From assembly GCA_031292215.1 (NCBI GenBank), contig JARLHO010000090.1, forward strand, positions 1 through 46,815: DNA of 46,815 nt, written 5' to 3'. The notes beneath the pieces are model-generated. The model was not told the origin of the DNA. It saw nothing but the letters and a program-made list of their open reading frames with translations, and searched no databases. Positions 1 through 8,380 of the stretch are shown here, in pieces. The DNA comes from Syntrophobacteraceae bacterium. Lineage in GTDB: Bacteria; Desulfobacterota; Syntrophobacteria; Syntrophobacterales; Syntrophobacteraceae. Position 1 is the stretch's first letter, and each line of letters starts with the position of its first letter. A program made the position numbers and the translations under genes.

Positions 1-515
1 AAGTGGATGGAATGCAGGTTCTTGGCAATTTTTCTGATTTTTTTTTATGACCCTGTTCTGCTTTGGTCGCTTTGGGCCGAGCGCTATATCGAATATCCAG
101 GGAAATCATCTGCCCTTTGACGCCCAACGGGAATTGCTGTGCGCTGTAAAGATTTTGCGGATAGTGTGACATTGGTGAACGCCGCGGAGTTGAACGGGGC
201 AGGGCGATCGCTGAAAATCGTGCTTTCATGTCAACTATAATCAAGAAATTTTATTATCGTTAAACAATTCGCGAATATCTTGCTACGTGAGGTAAATACA
301 TCCACTTTGGCGCTTTTGAAGTGGCGTGCTCCCAGGCGCTGGTGCGCCGGCCTCTTCGAGGTTTGCGGGCCGCATCGGTGTAACCGAGTTGGCGGAGCTG
401 TGTGGCTACCGGGCCATGAAAGGCGGCGCCGCCGAAGTGGATAAGGGTGACTTTCTTTTTACCCAAATCGTATGGCATGGTTGATTTGCACCTAACGGAT
501 GGACAGGAGAAGAGC
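1..515. other. Leader region upstream of the export genes, no gene seen
   Basis: No convincing coding sequence is visible; a minus-strand open frame here lacks any recognisable protein character. The last 150 bases are GC-rich and contain self-complementary stretches, including the perfect palindrome GGCGGCGCCGCC at 422-433 and the small hairpin CGGTGTAACCG near 375-385. Promoter or leader-RNA functions are plausible because this precedes the whole export operon, but I could not match it to a known riboswitch (the conserved GEMM/c-di-GMP core was looked for and not found). Confidence 0.4.
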
Positions 516-1220
516 ATGAATTGCAGACGCGTTTTATTTGGTAAGATTGACACCGGGGGGCGGCGTGGGGGGATCGGTGTATTCCTGGTTGCGTGCGTTC
601 TTTCCTGGTCGCTTTTTACCTGCGTGGCGAGCGCGGCGCCTGCGCCAGGCCCGACAGCACAAAACGACATCATCGCCGCCGCCAAGGCCGCCTATGTCTC
701 GGGGCAGAGCCTGGATGCGGTCATAGCGCAGGCTCTGAAATCCGCTGCCGCAGCCGGTGTTTATGTCCCGGACATGGCGCCGGCTCTGGCCGAGACGCTC
801 ATGGAGACCGGGATCGCGCAAAAGCAAGACGGAGCGGCCCTTGCCTGTCAAATTTCTACGGCCATGTATGCGGCATTGGCTGCCCGGGGATCAGACAACG
901 CCACGATTTTCAGAACCATGGCGCAGACGGTGGAAGGTATCCGGGCGGCGGCTGACCGGAATAAGCTCGATGCGGTGGCAATGCAGGCCTCGATTAACGC
1001 GTGCCTGGCCTCGGTAGGTGGAGATCTTTCAACGCAGTTGGCGCAGGTGGTCAATCAGGCCTACAGCCAGACGCACGCTGAAACCTATACCGCGCCGGGA
1101 ACAAACGGCGGGGCTGGGCTAAACGGTGGAGGAAGTCCGCCCTCGGCGCCAGGGGCTAATGGCATTGGAGCTTCGGGGGGAGCCTTTAGCCTCAGCGCGA
1201 GCCCCAGTGGTGGACCTTAG
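516..1220 (+). CDS. Secreted alpha-helical protein with Gly/Ser/Pro-rich tail, function unknown
   Basis: I do not recognise the family. The 234-residue product begins with a basic segment and a hydrophobic stretch (about residues 20-40) ending in ASAAPAP, which reads as a Sec signal peptide. The middle (about 45-190) is rich in Ala, Met and Gln and looks wholly helical, with two or three Cys residues. The last 40 residues are low-complexity Gly, Ser, Pro and Ala. The start at 516 was preferred to an in-frame ATG at 447 because AGGAGA lies at 505-510, directly upstream, and because it puts the signal peptide near the N-terminus. It is the first gene before the beta-barrel, Wza-like and Wzc-like genes, so an accessory role in export or at the cell surface is likely but inferred from position only. 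Confidence 0.7.
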   Translation: MNCRRVLFGKIDTGGRRGGIGVFLVACVLSWSLFTCVASAAPAPGPTAQNDIIAAAKAAYVSGQSLDAVIAQALKSAAAAGVYVPDMAPALAETLMETGIAQKQDGAALACQISTAMYAALAARGSDNATIFRTMAQTVEGIRAAADRNKLDAVAMQASINACLASVGGDLSTQLAQVVNQAYSQTHAETYTAPGTNGGAGLNGGGSPPSAPGANGIGASGGAFSLSASPSGGP

Positions 1221-1269
1221 AGCGGGGTGGCGATTGGCGGGCGGACCCGGGGGTGATAGGGCAAAACTT

Positions 1270-1300
1270 GACACGGATGGACACGGTTGGACACGGGTGC
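1270..1300 (+). repeat. Short ACACGGATGG-type array
   Basis: Three consecutive degenerate 10-bp units (ACACGGATGG, ACACGGTTGG, ACACGGGTGC) lie between the secreted protein gene and the beta-barrel gene. Only one orientation is present here, unlike the paired arrays near 6.4, 7.9-8.4 and 34.9-35.6 kb. It is 34 bases upstream of the next ATG and may lie within its 5' untranslated region. Confidence 0.85.
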
Positions 1301-1333
1301 ATATAGGATGAAGCCCTGGGGGGGGCGGAAATT

Positions 1334-2575
1334 ATGGATAGGGGAAAATGGCGGGGCGGGTTATTGCGGCGGAGCATCTTTTTGATATTGGTCGGGGCGA
1401 TAATCTATTCCGGCGAAATGGTGAGCCCCTGCCGGTCGATGGCCGATGCGGAATGGCGCTTCACCCCATCGCTAAATATCTCGGGGCTGTACTACGATAA
1501 CTATTATTCGAGCCTGACGAACAAGACCAGCACTTGGTCAGCCCAGTATGCTCCAGGGTTCGCCCTGGATGCTCTTACCGGCCGGAGCCGTCTCACCATG
1601 AGCTATACGGCCAACTACAACCAGTATTTCGGGACGCGAAAGGCCACCGGCGCTACTCCTTCACTCGATCTGTCTACCCAGGACTACCTGGGACATAACC
1701 TCAACCTGTATGGCGCGACGAAGTTTGCGACGCGCATTACGGCAGGACTCCAGGAACAATTCGTCCAGACCCGCGAGCCGGGAATTACCGATAACCTGAG
1801 CAACCTGGTGACACGCGAAGAATACTGGATGAACACGGTAGCCCCCTTTGTCACCTACGATCTAGGCGATAGAGGAGCACTAAGCGCTCAGTACCGTAAC
1901 GAACAGATCATGTGGTCCAATACGCAAAACGAGCCCAATTCGACGGAAAATCGCGGAATACTCACAGCCACCTATAACCTGGACAACAGGAATCACGTGG
2001 ACCTCCAGGGGCAGTACTGGCACAGGGATTTTAGCGCCTCCAATTTGCTGGTGCTCGAGGTCCCTTACGACAACTATCAAAGCAGCCTCATCTACCGGCG
2101 CGAAATGAATTCGTGGTTGTCGGGGCAGGCCGGGGCCGGCTACGAGTGGCGCTATTTCGATAACTCGACCGTTCCAAACGTTGGTTCGCCGGTCTTTCAC
2201 CTCGGAGTCACCGGGAAAACGGACCGCTCGAGTCTTAACTTTGCGTTCGATTACGGCCTTGTCGACTACACCATTGCAAACCAGTATTTCAGGGCATACA
2301 AGGTGGGCCTAACGGGGGAGCACCATTTCGGGGAAAGGCTCCGCGCCTACATGGGCGGCTACTACCAGATCAGCGACTATACCAACGACTTTGGCCGAAA
2401 CGACAATACCTATTATCTCAATGCCGGCGTGGGGTATTCTTTCTGCCATAAATTGCTCGAAGTGAGCCTGGAATACGACAGGACCAATAACGACTCCAAT
2501 TTTCCCATCAATAATTATGCCGACAATGTGTTCATGCTGCGTTTAACGGCAAGCTACGGTTTGCCGAGGAAGTAA
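1334..2575 (+). CDS. Outer-membrane beta-barrel protein of the polysaccharide export locus
   Basis: The 413-residue product has a basic N-terminus and hydrophobic segment (about residues 12-28), then alternating polar/aromatic strands throughout, rich in Tyr, Asn, Gly and Asp, with strand-like motifs such as SYTANYNQYF, LSAQYRNEQIMW and AYMGGYYQISDY. This is the pattern of a 16-18-stranded barrel, and it ends with a short strand LRLTASYGLPRK. It resembles the EpsL-like/putative beta-barrel porin 2 proteins found beside Wza-type genes in delta- and betaproteobacterial exopolysaccharide loci, where they are thought to help polymer cross the outer membrane. It is followed directly by the Wza-type gene. 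The family call is by character and context; no catalytic motif exists to confirm it. Confidence 0.75.
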   Translation: MDRGKWRGGLLRRSIFLILVGAIIYSGEMVSPCRSMADAEWRFTPSLNISGLYYDNYYSSLTNKTSTWSAQYAPGFALDALTGRSRLTMSYTANYNQYFGTRKATGATPSLDLSTQDYLGHNLNLYGATKFATRITAGLQEQFVQTREPGITDNLSNLVTREEYWMNTVAPFVTYDLGDRGALSAQYRNEQIMWSNTQNEPNSTENRGILTATYNLDNRNHVDLQGQYWHRDFSASNLLVLEVPYDNYQSSLIYRREMNSWLSGQAGAGYEWRYFDNSTVPNVGSPVFHLGVTGKTDRSSLNFAFDYGLVDYTIANQYFRAYKVGLTGEHHFGERLRAYMGGYYQISDYTNDFGRNDNTYYLNAGVGYSFCHKLLEVSLEYDRTNNDSNFPINNYADNVFMLRLTASYGLPRK

Positions 2576-2586
2576 TAACCCCGGGC

Positions 2587-2603
2587 GACGGGACCATCCC
2601 GTC
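2587..2603 (+). other. Perfect 7-bp hairpin in the beta-barrel/export gene spacer
   Basis: GACGGGA and TCCCGTC are exact inverse complements separated by three bases, 11 bases after the beta-barrel stop codon. There is no T-tract after it, so it is more likely an mRNA-stabilising or attenuating hairpin than an intrinsic terminator. Confidence 0.45.
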
Positions 2604-2684
2604 ACTCGGCTGGGCCCGCCGGACATGAGCCTGAGCCGACGCTTCCCAATTGCAAACCACAACCGCAAGCCTTCAGGGTGTTAC

Positions 2685-3587
2685 GTGAATTTTAAGAAAA
2701 AGATTACCCTCGTCTTTTGTGTTCTGGCGGCAGTTTTGTGGATCGCTAACAGTGCGGCCGCCGACAGCGGCTACACCCTGGGCGTGAACGACATCCTCAC
2801 CATCAAGATTTTCGCCGGGGGAAAGACGCAGGATTCCTTCGATGTCACGGTGTCTTCGAAGGGGACCATCAACTGTCCTTTCCTCGGAGAGGTAAAGGCC
2901 GCCGGGCTGACAATCCCGCAGCTAACCGACGAGATGACGGCGCCGCTTGCCCGCGATTACTTCGTAAATCCGCAGGTGATGATCGCCATAAAGGATTACA
3001 AAAGCAAGAAGGTCTATGTAACCGGAAATGTCAGCAAGCCGGGCCTCTACACCCTGGAGGGGCCGACGACTCTTCTCGAACTGATTGGCAACGCCGGCGG
3101 GATCGGGGCGGCCGGGGGCAAAGGAGGGGAGCGAAGCGACTTTGCCTTTGTCATCCGGGGGTCCCTGGGCGAGATGAAAAGCGACCAGGATATAACGAAG
3201 TTGATCGAGCGCAAGAAAGCCATAAAGGTCAATCTGCACGAACTCCTCGACCAGGGCAGGACAGACCAGAACATCATGGTCCAGGCAAACGACATAGTTT
3301 ACATCCAGCCTTCAAGCTCCGCCAATGTCAACCTGTACAAGATCTCCGTCCTGGGGAAAGTTAAAAGCCCCGGCGTCTTCGACTTCCAGGAAGGGCTGAC
3401 CGCGCTTGACGCAATATCGTTGGCCGGCGGTTTTTCAGAGTACGCCGCCCCCAACCGCACTGTGATCACCCGACGCGATTCCTCGGAAAAGATCACGATA
3501 AATCTTAGCAAGGTGCAAAAGGGCCAGGAAAAAGATATCGTGTTAAAACCGGGCGATCGCATCTACGTCCCGGAATCGTGGTTCTAA
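2685..3587 (+). CDS. Wza-type polysaccharide export protein (Poly_export + SLBB)
   Basis: This is an outer-membrane polysaccharide exporter (OPX) family protein that forms the periplasmic/outer-membrane channel partner of the Wzc-like kinase. From a GTG at 2685 the product is 300 residues with a textbook signal peptide (MNFKKK, then a hydrophobic core, cleavage near NSAAA-DSG). The polysaccharide-export domain follows at once (YTLGVNDILTIKIF, then GTINCPFLGEVKAAGLT), and two SLBB-type beta-grasp segments follow (VYVTGNVSKPGLYTLEG and ISVLGKVKSPGVFDFQEG), ending in KPGDRIYVPESWF. An upstream ATG at 2625 is also open but would bury the signal peptide behind 20 residues, so the GTG is preferred. 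No lipobox Cys is seen after the signal, unlike E. coli Wza. It is 120 bases upstream of the kinase gene. Confidence 0.9.
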   Translation: MNFKKKITLVFCVLAAVLWIANSAAADSGYTLGVNDILTIKIFAGGKTQDSFDVTVSSKGTINCPFLGEVKAAGLTIPQLTDEMTAPLARDYFVNPQVMIAIKDYKSKKVYVTGNVSKPGLYTLEGPTTLLELIGNAGGIGAAGGKGGERSDFAFVIRGSLGEMKSDQDITKLIERKKAIKVNLHELLDQGRTDQNIMVQANDIVYIQPSSSANVNLYKISVLGKVKSPGVFDFQEGLTALDAISLAGGFSEYAAPNRTVITRRDSSEKITINLSKVQKGQEKDIVLKPGDRIYVPESWF

Positions 3588-3630
3588 GGGTTGCGTTCCG
3601 TAAATATATCGATACGCGTAATCAATCGTT

Positions 3631-3651
3631 GGGCAAGATAGTGCCTTGCCC
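3631..3651 (+). other. Hairpin between the export protein and kinase genes
   Basis: GGGCAAG and CTTGCCC form a 7-bp stem with a 7-base loop in the 120-base spacer. It is followed by ACCCTACAT, not by a T-run, so a strong Rho-independent terminator is unlikely. Partial read-through control or mRNA stabilisation between wza-like and wzc-like genes is possible. Confidence 0.45.
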
Positions 3652-3707
3652 ACCCTACATTTTGCACCAGGGTCCACTTCGTCAACCCGTCACCCCAAGG
3701 TTTTTTT

Positions 3708-6395
3708 ATGTTGCCACAAAATATTCAGCCTCATTTGACCGACTACTACTACCGCATCCGCCGAAGGGGCTGGGTCGTAGTGTCCGCTCTTTTCCTCACG
3801 GTGCTGATTACCGCCCTGCACGTTTTTACGACCAAACCGGTCTACGAGGCGACCGCCGGGCTGATCGTAGACGCGGAAACGACCCGTTCGCCTTTGACCG
3901 GGGAGCAACTGCAGACCGGTGACCTCATGAGCGAGGATCTCACTTTCCGCACGCACTTGAAATTGATCACCTCCAAACCGGTCCTGGAAAAAGTGTTGGC
4001 CGAACTGGGCCCCCAGCCCAAAGGGCCCCGGAAGTTTAAGACGACCTTTTTGTCGAACCTGGAAGCCATCTTTGGAAAAAGCAAGGCGGTTCCCGGTCCG
4101 GAGGGCCAGTTGCTGCAAAGAGTGAACGGACTGGCGGGAAAGATCAAGGTCGACAGGGTGATGGGCACCCGTTTGCTGTCTATCCACGTGCAGGATACCA
4201 ACCCGAAGATGGCCGAAACGATAGCCAATTCCGTCGCCAACAACTACATTCTCTACGACACCGGGACGCGGCTCGACAGCTCCCGCAGGGTACTCGACTG
4301 GCTATCCAAAGAACTCTATGAAATGAAAAAGAAGGTGGAAACCGCCCAGATGGCGTTTCTCGCCTACAAGACAAAGGAGAACCTGATCTCCATCAAGGGC
4401 AACCAGAGCTTCAACCTGAGTAAAATTCAGGGGATGAATACCGACTTGATCAAAACAAAGAGCGATCGCATGGCGGCCGATGCCAACATCGTCGAGCTGA
4501 AAAAATTCATCGGCAGAGGCAATCTAAACGCTGTCCCAACTTTTCTAAACGACCCGATCCTTTCCGCCCTCAACTCTCAACTGGTGGAAGCCGAAGTCGA
4601 TTACCAGAAGCTTTCCGGCATTTATAAGCAGAAGCACCCTGAAATTGTCAAGATCACTTCCAAAATCGGTGAACTCAAAACCGAGATACGCGATCAGTTG
4701 CAAAAAGCCCTGACCAATGCGGAAGCCGCCCGCTCCGTGCTCATCGCCAGGGAGGGCTCACTGCAGCAGGCCATCGCAGGCATTGAAAAAGACGCCCAGA
4801 ACACCAACAAGAAAGCAGTCGGGTATTCGATCCTCGAACGCGATGTTGACACAAACACGCAACTCTACAATACGCTGCTCGCGAAGATCAAACAGTCCAA
4901 CATAACCGACCAGATCATGAAATCGAACCTGCGCCTCGCCCTGCCGGCGACGCTTCCCTTGGTTGCGGTGCGGCCGAAGAAAGCGAGCGCCATGACGATG
5001 GCCGTCTTTTTGGGTCTTGCCATCGGCATCGGCCTGGCCTTCTTCCTGGAATACATGGATCAAACCGTCTACAGCAACGAAGCTGTAACCGAGGCGCTCC
5101 AGATCCCCGTCCTCGCGGAAATTCCGCTGGAAGGCCCCGACCCCGCAAAAAAGGAAGAGCCGGGAAAAGGCCGTCCCCCCGTTCCCACAGTGCTGGAAGC
5201 GCCCTTTGCCGGCCACTTCTCGGAATCCTTCAGGCAGCTTGCCACCAACTTGCGGTTTTCGGAACTTAACCGCACCCGCGGGGTATACCTGATTACGAGC
5301 TGCAACCCGAAGGAAGGCAAGACGACTCTTACCTATAACCTCGGCTTGACCATGGCCCAGATAGGCATGAAGACCCTGGTAATAGATGCCGATCTTCGGA
5401 TTCCAAGCATCGGGAAAGTCGTTAAACTTAGCAAGGATCGGCCGGGCCTCACCGAAATACTGGCCAATTCGTTTAGCACCAAAATCACCGAAGGCGAACT
5501 CGGCGACCTCACCGTGGGAGATATTCACAAGCTGATCGAAATGCAGGAAAGAACCGGCGCCCTCTATTATCAAAACGAAAAAAACAGTTTCGCCGTAAGC
5601 TTCGTAAAAGGCCGTCTCGTCGACGTGGACTGGTCCACCCGGCCCGAAGATAAAAAGCTCGGAGGGCTGCTCGTCCGGTCCGGCAAAATAACCGGAGATC
5701 AACTGGAGATAGCTCTTGCCAGCCGGCAGGCCTCGACCGAAAGATTGGGGCAGGTGCTGCTTCACCTCGGCTTTATCGGCGTGGACGAACTGGCCGGCCC
5801 GCTCAGATTGCACATCCAGGAAAATATCGATGAGCTCAATCGATGCGGCCACGCGCAGTATCGTTTCGAAGAAAGACTTCCGTCGAGTTCTCCTTTCCAG
5901 GACTCGAAGGAAGCGGCGCTTATAGAAGCGATCGGCATTATCGACAACGACACGTTCCATTTGACCCCGTTTCTCATGGCCCAGATCGAGCAATGCCTCC
6001 ACCATGTGCCCGAACAAAATATGTGGGTGCTAACGAGCGGAAAGACCCCGCCCAACCCGCCCGAGCTTCTGGCAAGCAACCGCATGCGCGTCCTCGTCGA
6101 ATTGCTGCGCCGGCGGTTCGACACCATAATCATCGATTCGCCCCCGGTCGCAACGGTAAACGATGCCGCGGTGCTCGCCTCGCTTTGCGACGGATTGATC
6201 ATGCTGGTAAAGGCCGGCAGCACCGACCTGGTCGAACTGGAGCGCGCCAAGCAAAAGCTCGACAGCGTCCAGGCCCCCGTGATCGGCCTGGTCCTCAACA
6301 TGCTCGACTTCAAGAAGGACCCCTACTATTACGGCCGGTACTATTACAAGCGGTATGACAGCTATTACAAAAAATCCGATGTGGATGGACAGTAG
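3708..6395 (+). CDS. Wzc-type polysaccharide co-polymerase / tyrosine autokinase with PATAN-MshEN-like insert
   Basis: An 895-residue bacterial tyrosine kinase that controls polymer length and export. Order: TM1 (about 21-42), Wzz periplasmic domain with long coiled coils (about 45-420), TM2 (about 429-449), cytoplasmic kinase. Walker A is SCNPKEGKTT at 531-540, Walker A' is VIDADLR with D560/D562, and Walker B is IIIDSPP with D810. The C-terminus carries nine Tyr between 873 and 887, the autophosphorylation cluster. Unusually, about 185 residues separate GLTEILAN (about 581-588) from MWVLTSG (772), where ordinary family members have a short link. The insert has a DUF4388/PATAN-like part (from about 601) and two tandem LGxxL...G.I...L...L..Q repeats starting at K650 and R679, the MshEN pattern. 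An AAGG ribosome site sits upstream of the ATG. The likely antagonist is the phosphatase at 35.7 kb. Confidence 0.9.
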   Translation: MLPQNIQPHLTDYYYRIRRRGWVVVSALFLTVLITALHVFTTKPVYEATAGLIVDAETTRSPLTGEQLQTGDLMSEDLTFRTHLKLITSKPVLEKVLAELGPQPKGPRKFKTTFLSNLEAIFGKSKAVPGPEGQLLQRVNGLAGKIKVDRVMGTRLLSIHVQDTNPKMAETIANSVANNYILYDTGTRLDSSRRVLDWLSKELYEMKKKVETAQMAFLAYKTKENLISIKGNQSFNLSKIQGMNTDLIKTKSDRMAADANIVELKKFIGRGNLNAVPTFLNDPILSALNSQLVEAEVDYQKLSGIYKQKHPEIVKITSKIGELKTEIRDQLQKALTNAEAARSVLIAREGSLQQAIAGIEKDAQNTNKKAVGYSILERDVDTNTQLYNTLLAKIKQSNITDQIMKSNLRLALPATLPLVAVRPKKASAMTMAVFLGLAIGIGLAFFLEYMDQTVYSNEAVTEALQIPVLAEIPLEGPDPAKKEEPGKGRPPVPTVLEAPFAGHFSESFRQLATNLRFSELNRTRGVYLITSCNPKEGKTTLTYNLGLTMAQIGMKTLVIDADLRIPSIGKVVKLSKDRPGLTEILANSFSTKITEGELGDLTVGDIHKLIEMQERTGALYYQNEKNSFAVSFVKGRLVDVDWSTRPEDKKLGGLLVRSGKITGDQLEIALASRQASTERLGQVLLHLGFIGVDELAGPLRLHIQENIDELNRCGHAQYRFEERLPSSSPFQDSKEAALIEAIGIIDNDTFHLTPFLMAQIEQCLHHVPEQNMWVLTSGKTPPNPPELLASNRMRVLVELLRRRFDTIIIDSPPVATVNDAAVLASLCDGLIMLVKAGSTDLVELERAKQKLDSVQAPVIGLVLNMLDFKKDPYYYGRYYYKRYDSYYKKSDVDGQ

Positions 6396-6432
6396 GATTT
6401 CGATGGGCGCGGACATGGAAAAGGCAAAGGCA

Positions 6433-6518
6433 TGACACGGATGGACACGGATTTGCACAGATGACAGCTTCTGCGCTTCGCTCTTTTATCCGTGCGCATC
6501 CGTGTTCATCCGTGTCAA
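6433..6518. repeat. Inverted pair of ACACGGATGG-type arrays (solo hairpin)
   Basis: The left arm at 6433-6463 (TGACACGGATGGACACGGAT and one further degenerate unit) is matched by a right arm at 6486-6518 in the opposite orientation (ATCCGTGTTCATCCGTGTCA), leaving a loop of about 22 bases. It could fold into a long imperfect stem. It lies 38 bases after the kinase stop and contains the ATG used for the TPR protein, so its right arm is translated as part of that protein's N-terminus (peptide IRAHPCSSVS). Confidence 0.85.
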
Positions 6519-7954
6519 CTATTGGTTTGTTCTTGATTTGGGCCTCCGTGCGGCTTTTTAGCTTTACTGCTGCCGGCGTCTATGACCGGGTGGGCAGAGA
6601 AAGGCTAGAGGCGAAGCAGTATGAATCCGCCGAATCCTACTTTGCCAAGAGTGTCCGCCTGGCCGAAAGCAACCTCGATTACCGGTTGGACCTGGGCGAC
6701 TGCCTCTACGCCATGGCCGGCCAGGCCAAGGAGTACAAAACCGTCTTGTCCGATCTTCTCCAGGCAAGGCAGCAATACCTGAAGGCGACAGCTCTCAACC
6801 CCCGCGAGGGAAACGGTTGGTTGGGGCTCGCTCAGACCTGCTGGTGGCTCAGCCGCTTTTCCGGCCACAAAAAAGAGCTCGAAAACGTGGAATACTATTT
6901 TCAGCACGCCCTGTCGACCGACCCCAATAACGGGCAATTCCTGTACGGAATCGTGGGCTTTTACCTGGCTCAGCCCCCGGGAGAGCGAACCGGTCTTCCC
7001 GCTGACATCGAGCATCTTGCCGCCGTCTATCCCCAGGCGTACAACGATCTAAAAAAACTACCGAATTGGACCGGCGAGCGGCAGTCTGATTTTTTGAAAG
7101 GCCTTAAAATCGCGGCTTCAAACCAGCTTACCTGCGACTCGGCCCTCTCGACCCTCGCCGGCATCGCCGTAGAAACAAAGCAGTGGGGGGAGGCAGCCTC
7201 CTATACCGAGCGGCTCATAAGGCTAAGGGAGGATAGCAACCCGTCCTGTTCGGCCTATTTTGACCTGGGCTATTATCGACTGATGTCCGGGCGGGCGGAT
7301 GAGGCAAAAAAGGCGTTCCTCCATGGCCTGCAGATTTCCGACAATCGCCTCGAGGCTCTGGACAACCTCCTGTCCCGCCTGTCGGGCAGCGTCCATCAGA
7401 TAACCACCGTGTCTCTATCGGCGAAGGGCGTGTGCGACCTCTATCTCGACCTGGCCAAAGAGACCGGCGCCTTCGATCCGGAGGTTTTCTCCTCCCGGCA
7501 GATGATCCGGGGAAAGGCGTATCTTTACATCGCCGCTGACCTGGACGCCGCCGCAAAATGTTTTCACCGGGCGATCCAGGGACGTGACTCTGCTGCGCCT
7601 CACCGGTATTTGGCAGACATTGCGTCCAGGCGCAAAGACTGGGATGAGATGGAGATGGAAAGCCACCGGGCCACGCTCCTGGCCCCCAGCGACAGCGAGC
7701 TCTATTGCCTGTTGGCTACGGCTCTTCAGAACCAGCAGCGCTACATTGCCGCCCTTCAAGCCATCGATGAGGCGATAAAGCATTCTCCGCAGCCCAATGC
7801 CGGCTATTACAACTCAAAGGGCTGGCTCTACTGGGCGTTTAACGACTACCCCGACGCCATCAAGGCCTGGGAGGCCGCGGGCCGGATAGACCCGAAGGCC
7901 GGCTGGCCGCAAAGCCAGATAGCGAAGGCATACGAAATGCTGAAAAAAAAGTAG
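6461..7954 (+). CDS. TPR-repeat membrane-anchored protein of the polysaccharide locus
   Basis: A 497-residue protein with one hydrophobic N-terminal segment (GLFLIWASVRLFSFTAAGVY, about residues 22-41) followed by degenerate tetratricopeptide repeats, for example ESAESYFAKSVRLAESNLDY, DAAAKCFHRAIQGRD, IAALQAIDEAIKHSP and PDAIKAWEAAGRIDPKAG. TPR proteins next to wzc/waaL-type genes usually scaffold assembly or export components in the periplasm. The first 20 residues are encoded by the repeat arm at 6486-6518, so the annotated ATG may be an accident of repeat insertion; TTG codons at 6527 or 6533 are alternative starts just before the hydrophobic segment, with no obvious ribosome site. The stop codon TAG at 7952 abuts another repeat array. 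Confidence 0.75.
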   Translation: MTASALRSFIRAHPCSSVSTIGLFLIWASVRLFSFTAAGVYDRVGRERLEAKQYESAESYFAKSVRLAESNLDYRLDLGDCLYAMAGQAKEYKTVLSDLLQARQQYLKATALNPREGNGWLGLAQTCWWLSRFSGHKKELENVEYYFQHALSTDPNNGQFLYGIVGFYLAQPPGERTGLPADIEHLAAVYPQAYNDLKKLPNWTGERQSDFLKGLKIAASNQLTCDSALSTLAGIAVETKQWGEAASYTERLIRLREDSNPSCSAYFDLGYYRLMSGRADEAKKAFLHGLQISDNRLEALDNLLSRLSGSVHQITTVSLSAKGVCDLYLDLAKETGAFDPEVFSSRQMIRGKAYLYIAADLDAAAKCFHRAIQGRDSAAPHRYLADIASRRKDWDEMEMESHRATLLAPSDSELYCLLATALQNQQRYIAALQAIDEAIKHSPQPNAGYYNSKGWLYWAFNDYPDAIKAWEAAGRIDPKAGWPQSQIAKAYEMLKKK

Positions 7955-7984
7955 ACACGGATGGACACGGATTAACACGGATGG
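7954..7984 (+). repeat. Left ACACGGATGG array of the GxxExxY cassette
   Basis: Three units (GACACGGATG, GACACGGATT, AACACGGATG) begin at the last base of the TPR stop codon. They are the inverted counterpart of the array at 8385-8418, so together the two arrays bracket the small nuclease-fold gene. Confidence 0.9.
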
Positions 7985-7999
7985 AAGCCAGGGTTGGAT

Positions 8000-8380
8000 A
8001 TGAAGATTTCCGTGCCGGCAGAGGTGGAAAGTCTAACGGGCGCCGTTATTGGCGCCGCGTTCGAGGTTTTAAACTCGCTGGGGCATGGGTTTCTCGAAAT
8101 AATTTACAGGAAGGCCCTGGTTTATGAGTTGGGTGTCAGAGGTGTTGCTGTCGGAGAAGAAGTTCCTTTTGAGGTTAAGTACAAAAATGTAACACTCGGG
8201 AAATACTACTGCGATCTTCTCGTAGAGAATACGGTGGTGGTTGAACTGAAAGCCATTGAGCGGCTTAATCCCTCGCACACGGGGCAAGTGCTCAATTATC
8301 TCAAAGCCGGCGGCTTAAAGGTTGGCTTATTACTCAACTTCGGCACACCGCGACTGGAATACAAAAGAGTTATCTTGTGA
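8000..8380 (+). CDS. GxxExxY family protein (PD-(D/E)XK nuclease superfamily)
   Basis: A 126-residue protein containing the family signature GFLEIIY at residues 30-36. Downstream, D72 in YYCDLLV, then E82 and K84 in VVVELKA, and Q96 in TGQVLNYLK, fit the D...ExK...Q active-site pattern of PD-(D/E)XK nucleases, followed by the usual VGLLLNFG strand. The family is widespread but, to my knowledge, has no established biological role. The ATG at 8000 is preferred to a TTG six bases upstream. The gene is unrelated in function to its polysaccharide neighbours, sits in the TPR/ligase junction, and is bracketed by inverted repeat arrays, suggesting it arrived as a cassette. Its stop TGA overlaps the GTG start assigned to the next gene. 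Confidence 0.9.
   Translation: MKISVPAEVESLTGAVIGAAFEVLNSLGHGFLEIIYRKALVYELGVRGVAVGEEVPFEVKYKNVTLGKYYCDLLVENTVVVELKAIERLNPSHTGQVLNYLKAGGLKVGLLLNFGTPRLEYKRVIL

Noticed and set aside
290-440. Possible GEMM (c-di-GMP) or other riboswitch in the leader of the operon
   Set aside because: Parts such as GGTGTAACCG and GGCTACCGGGCC are reminiscent of a GEMM P3 stem, but the conserved GCAAA-containing core is missing, so it is not reported as a riboswitch.
1126-1311. Small open frame ending in DTDGHGWTRVHIG
   Set aside because: The peptide is the translation of an ACACGG repeat array and overlaps the end of a better-supported gene.
4758-6017. A 419-codon minus-strand open frame opposite the kinase gene
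   Set aside because: It mirrors a high-GC gene with intact kinase motifs on the plus strand. Its translation has no domain, signal or ribosome site.
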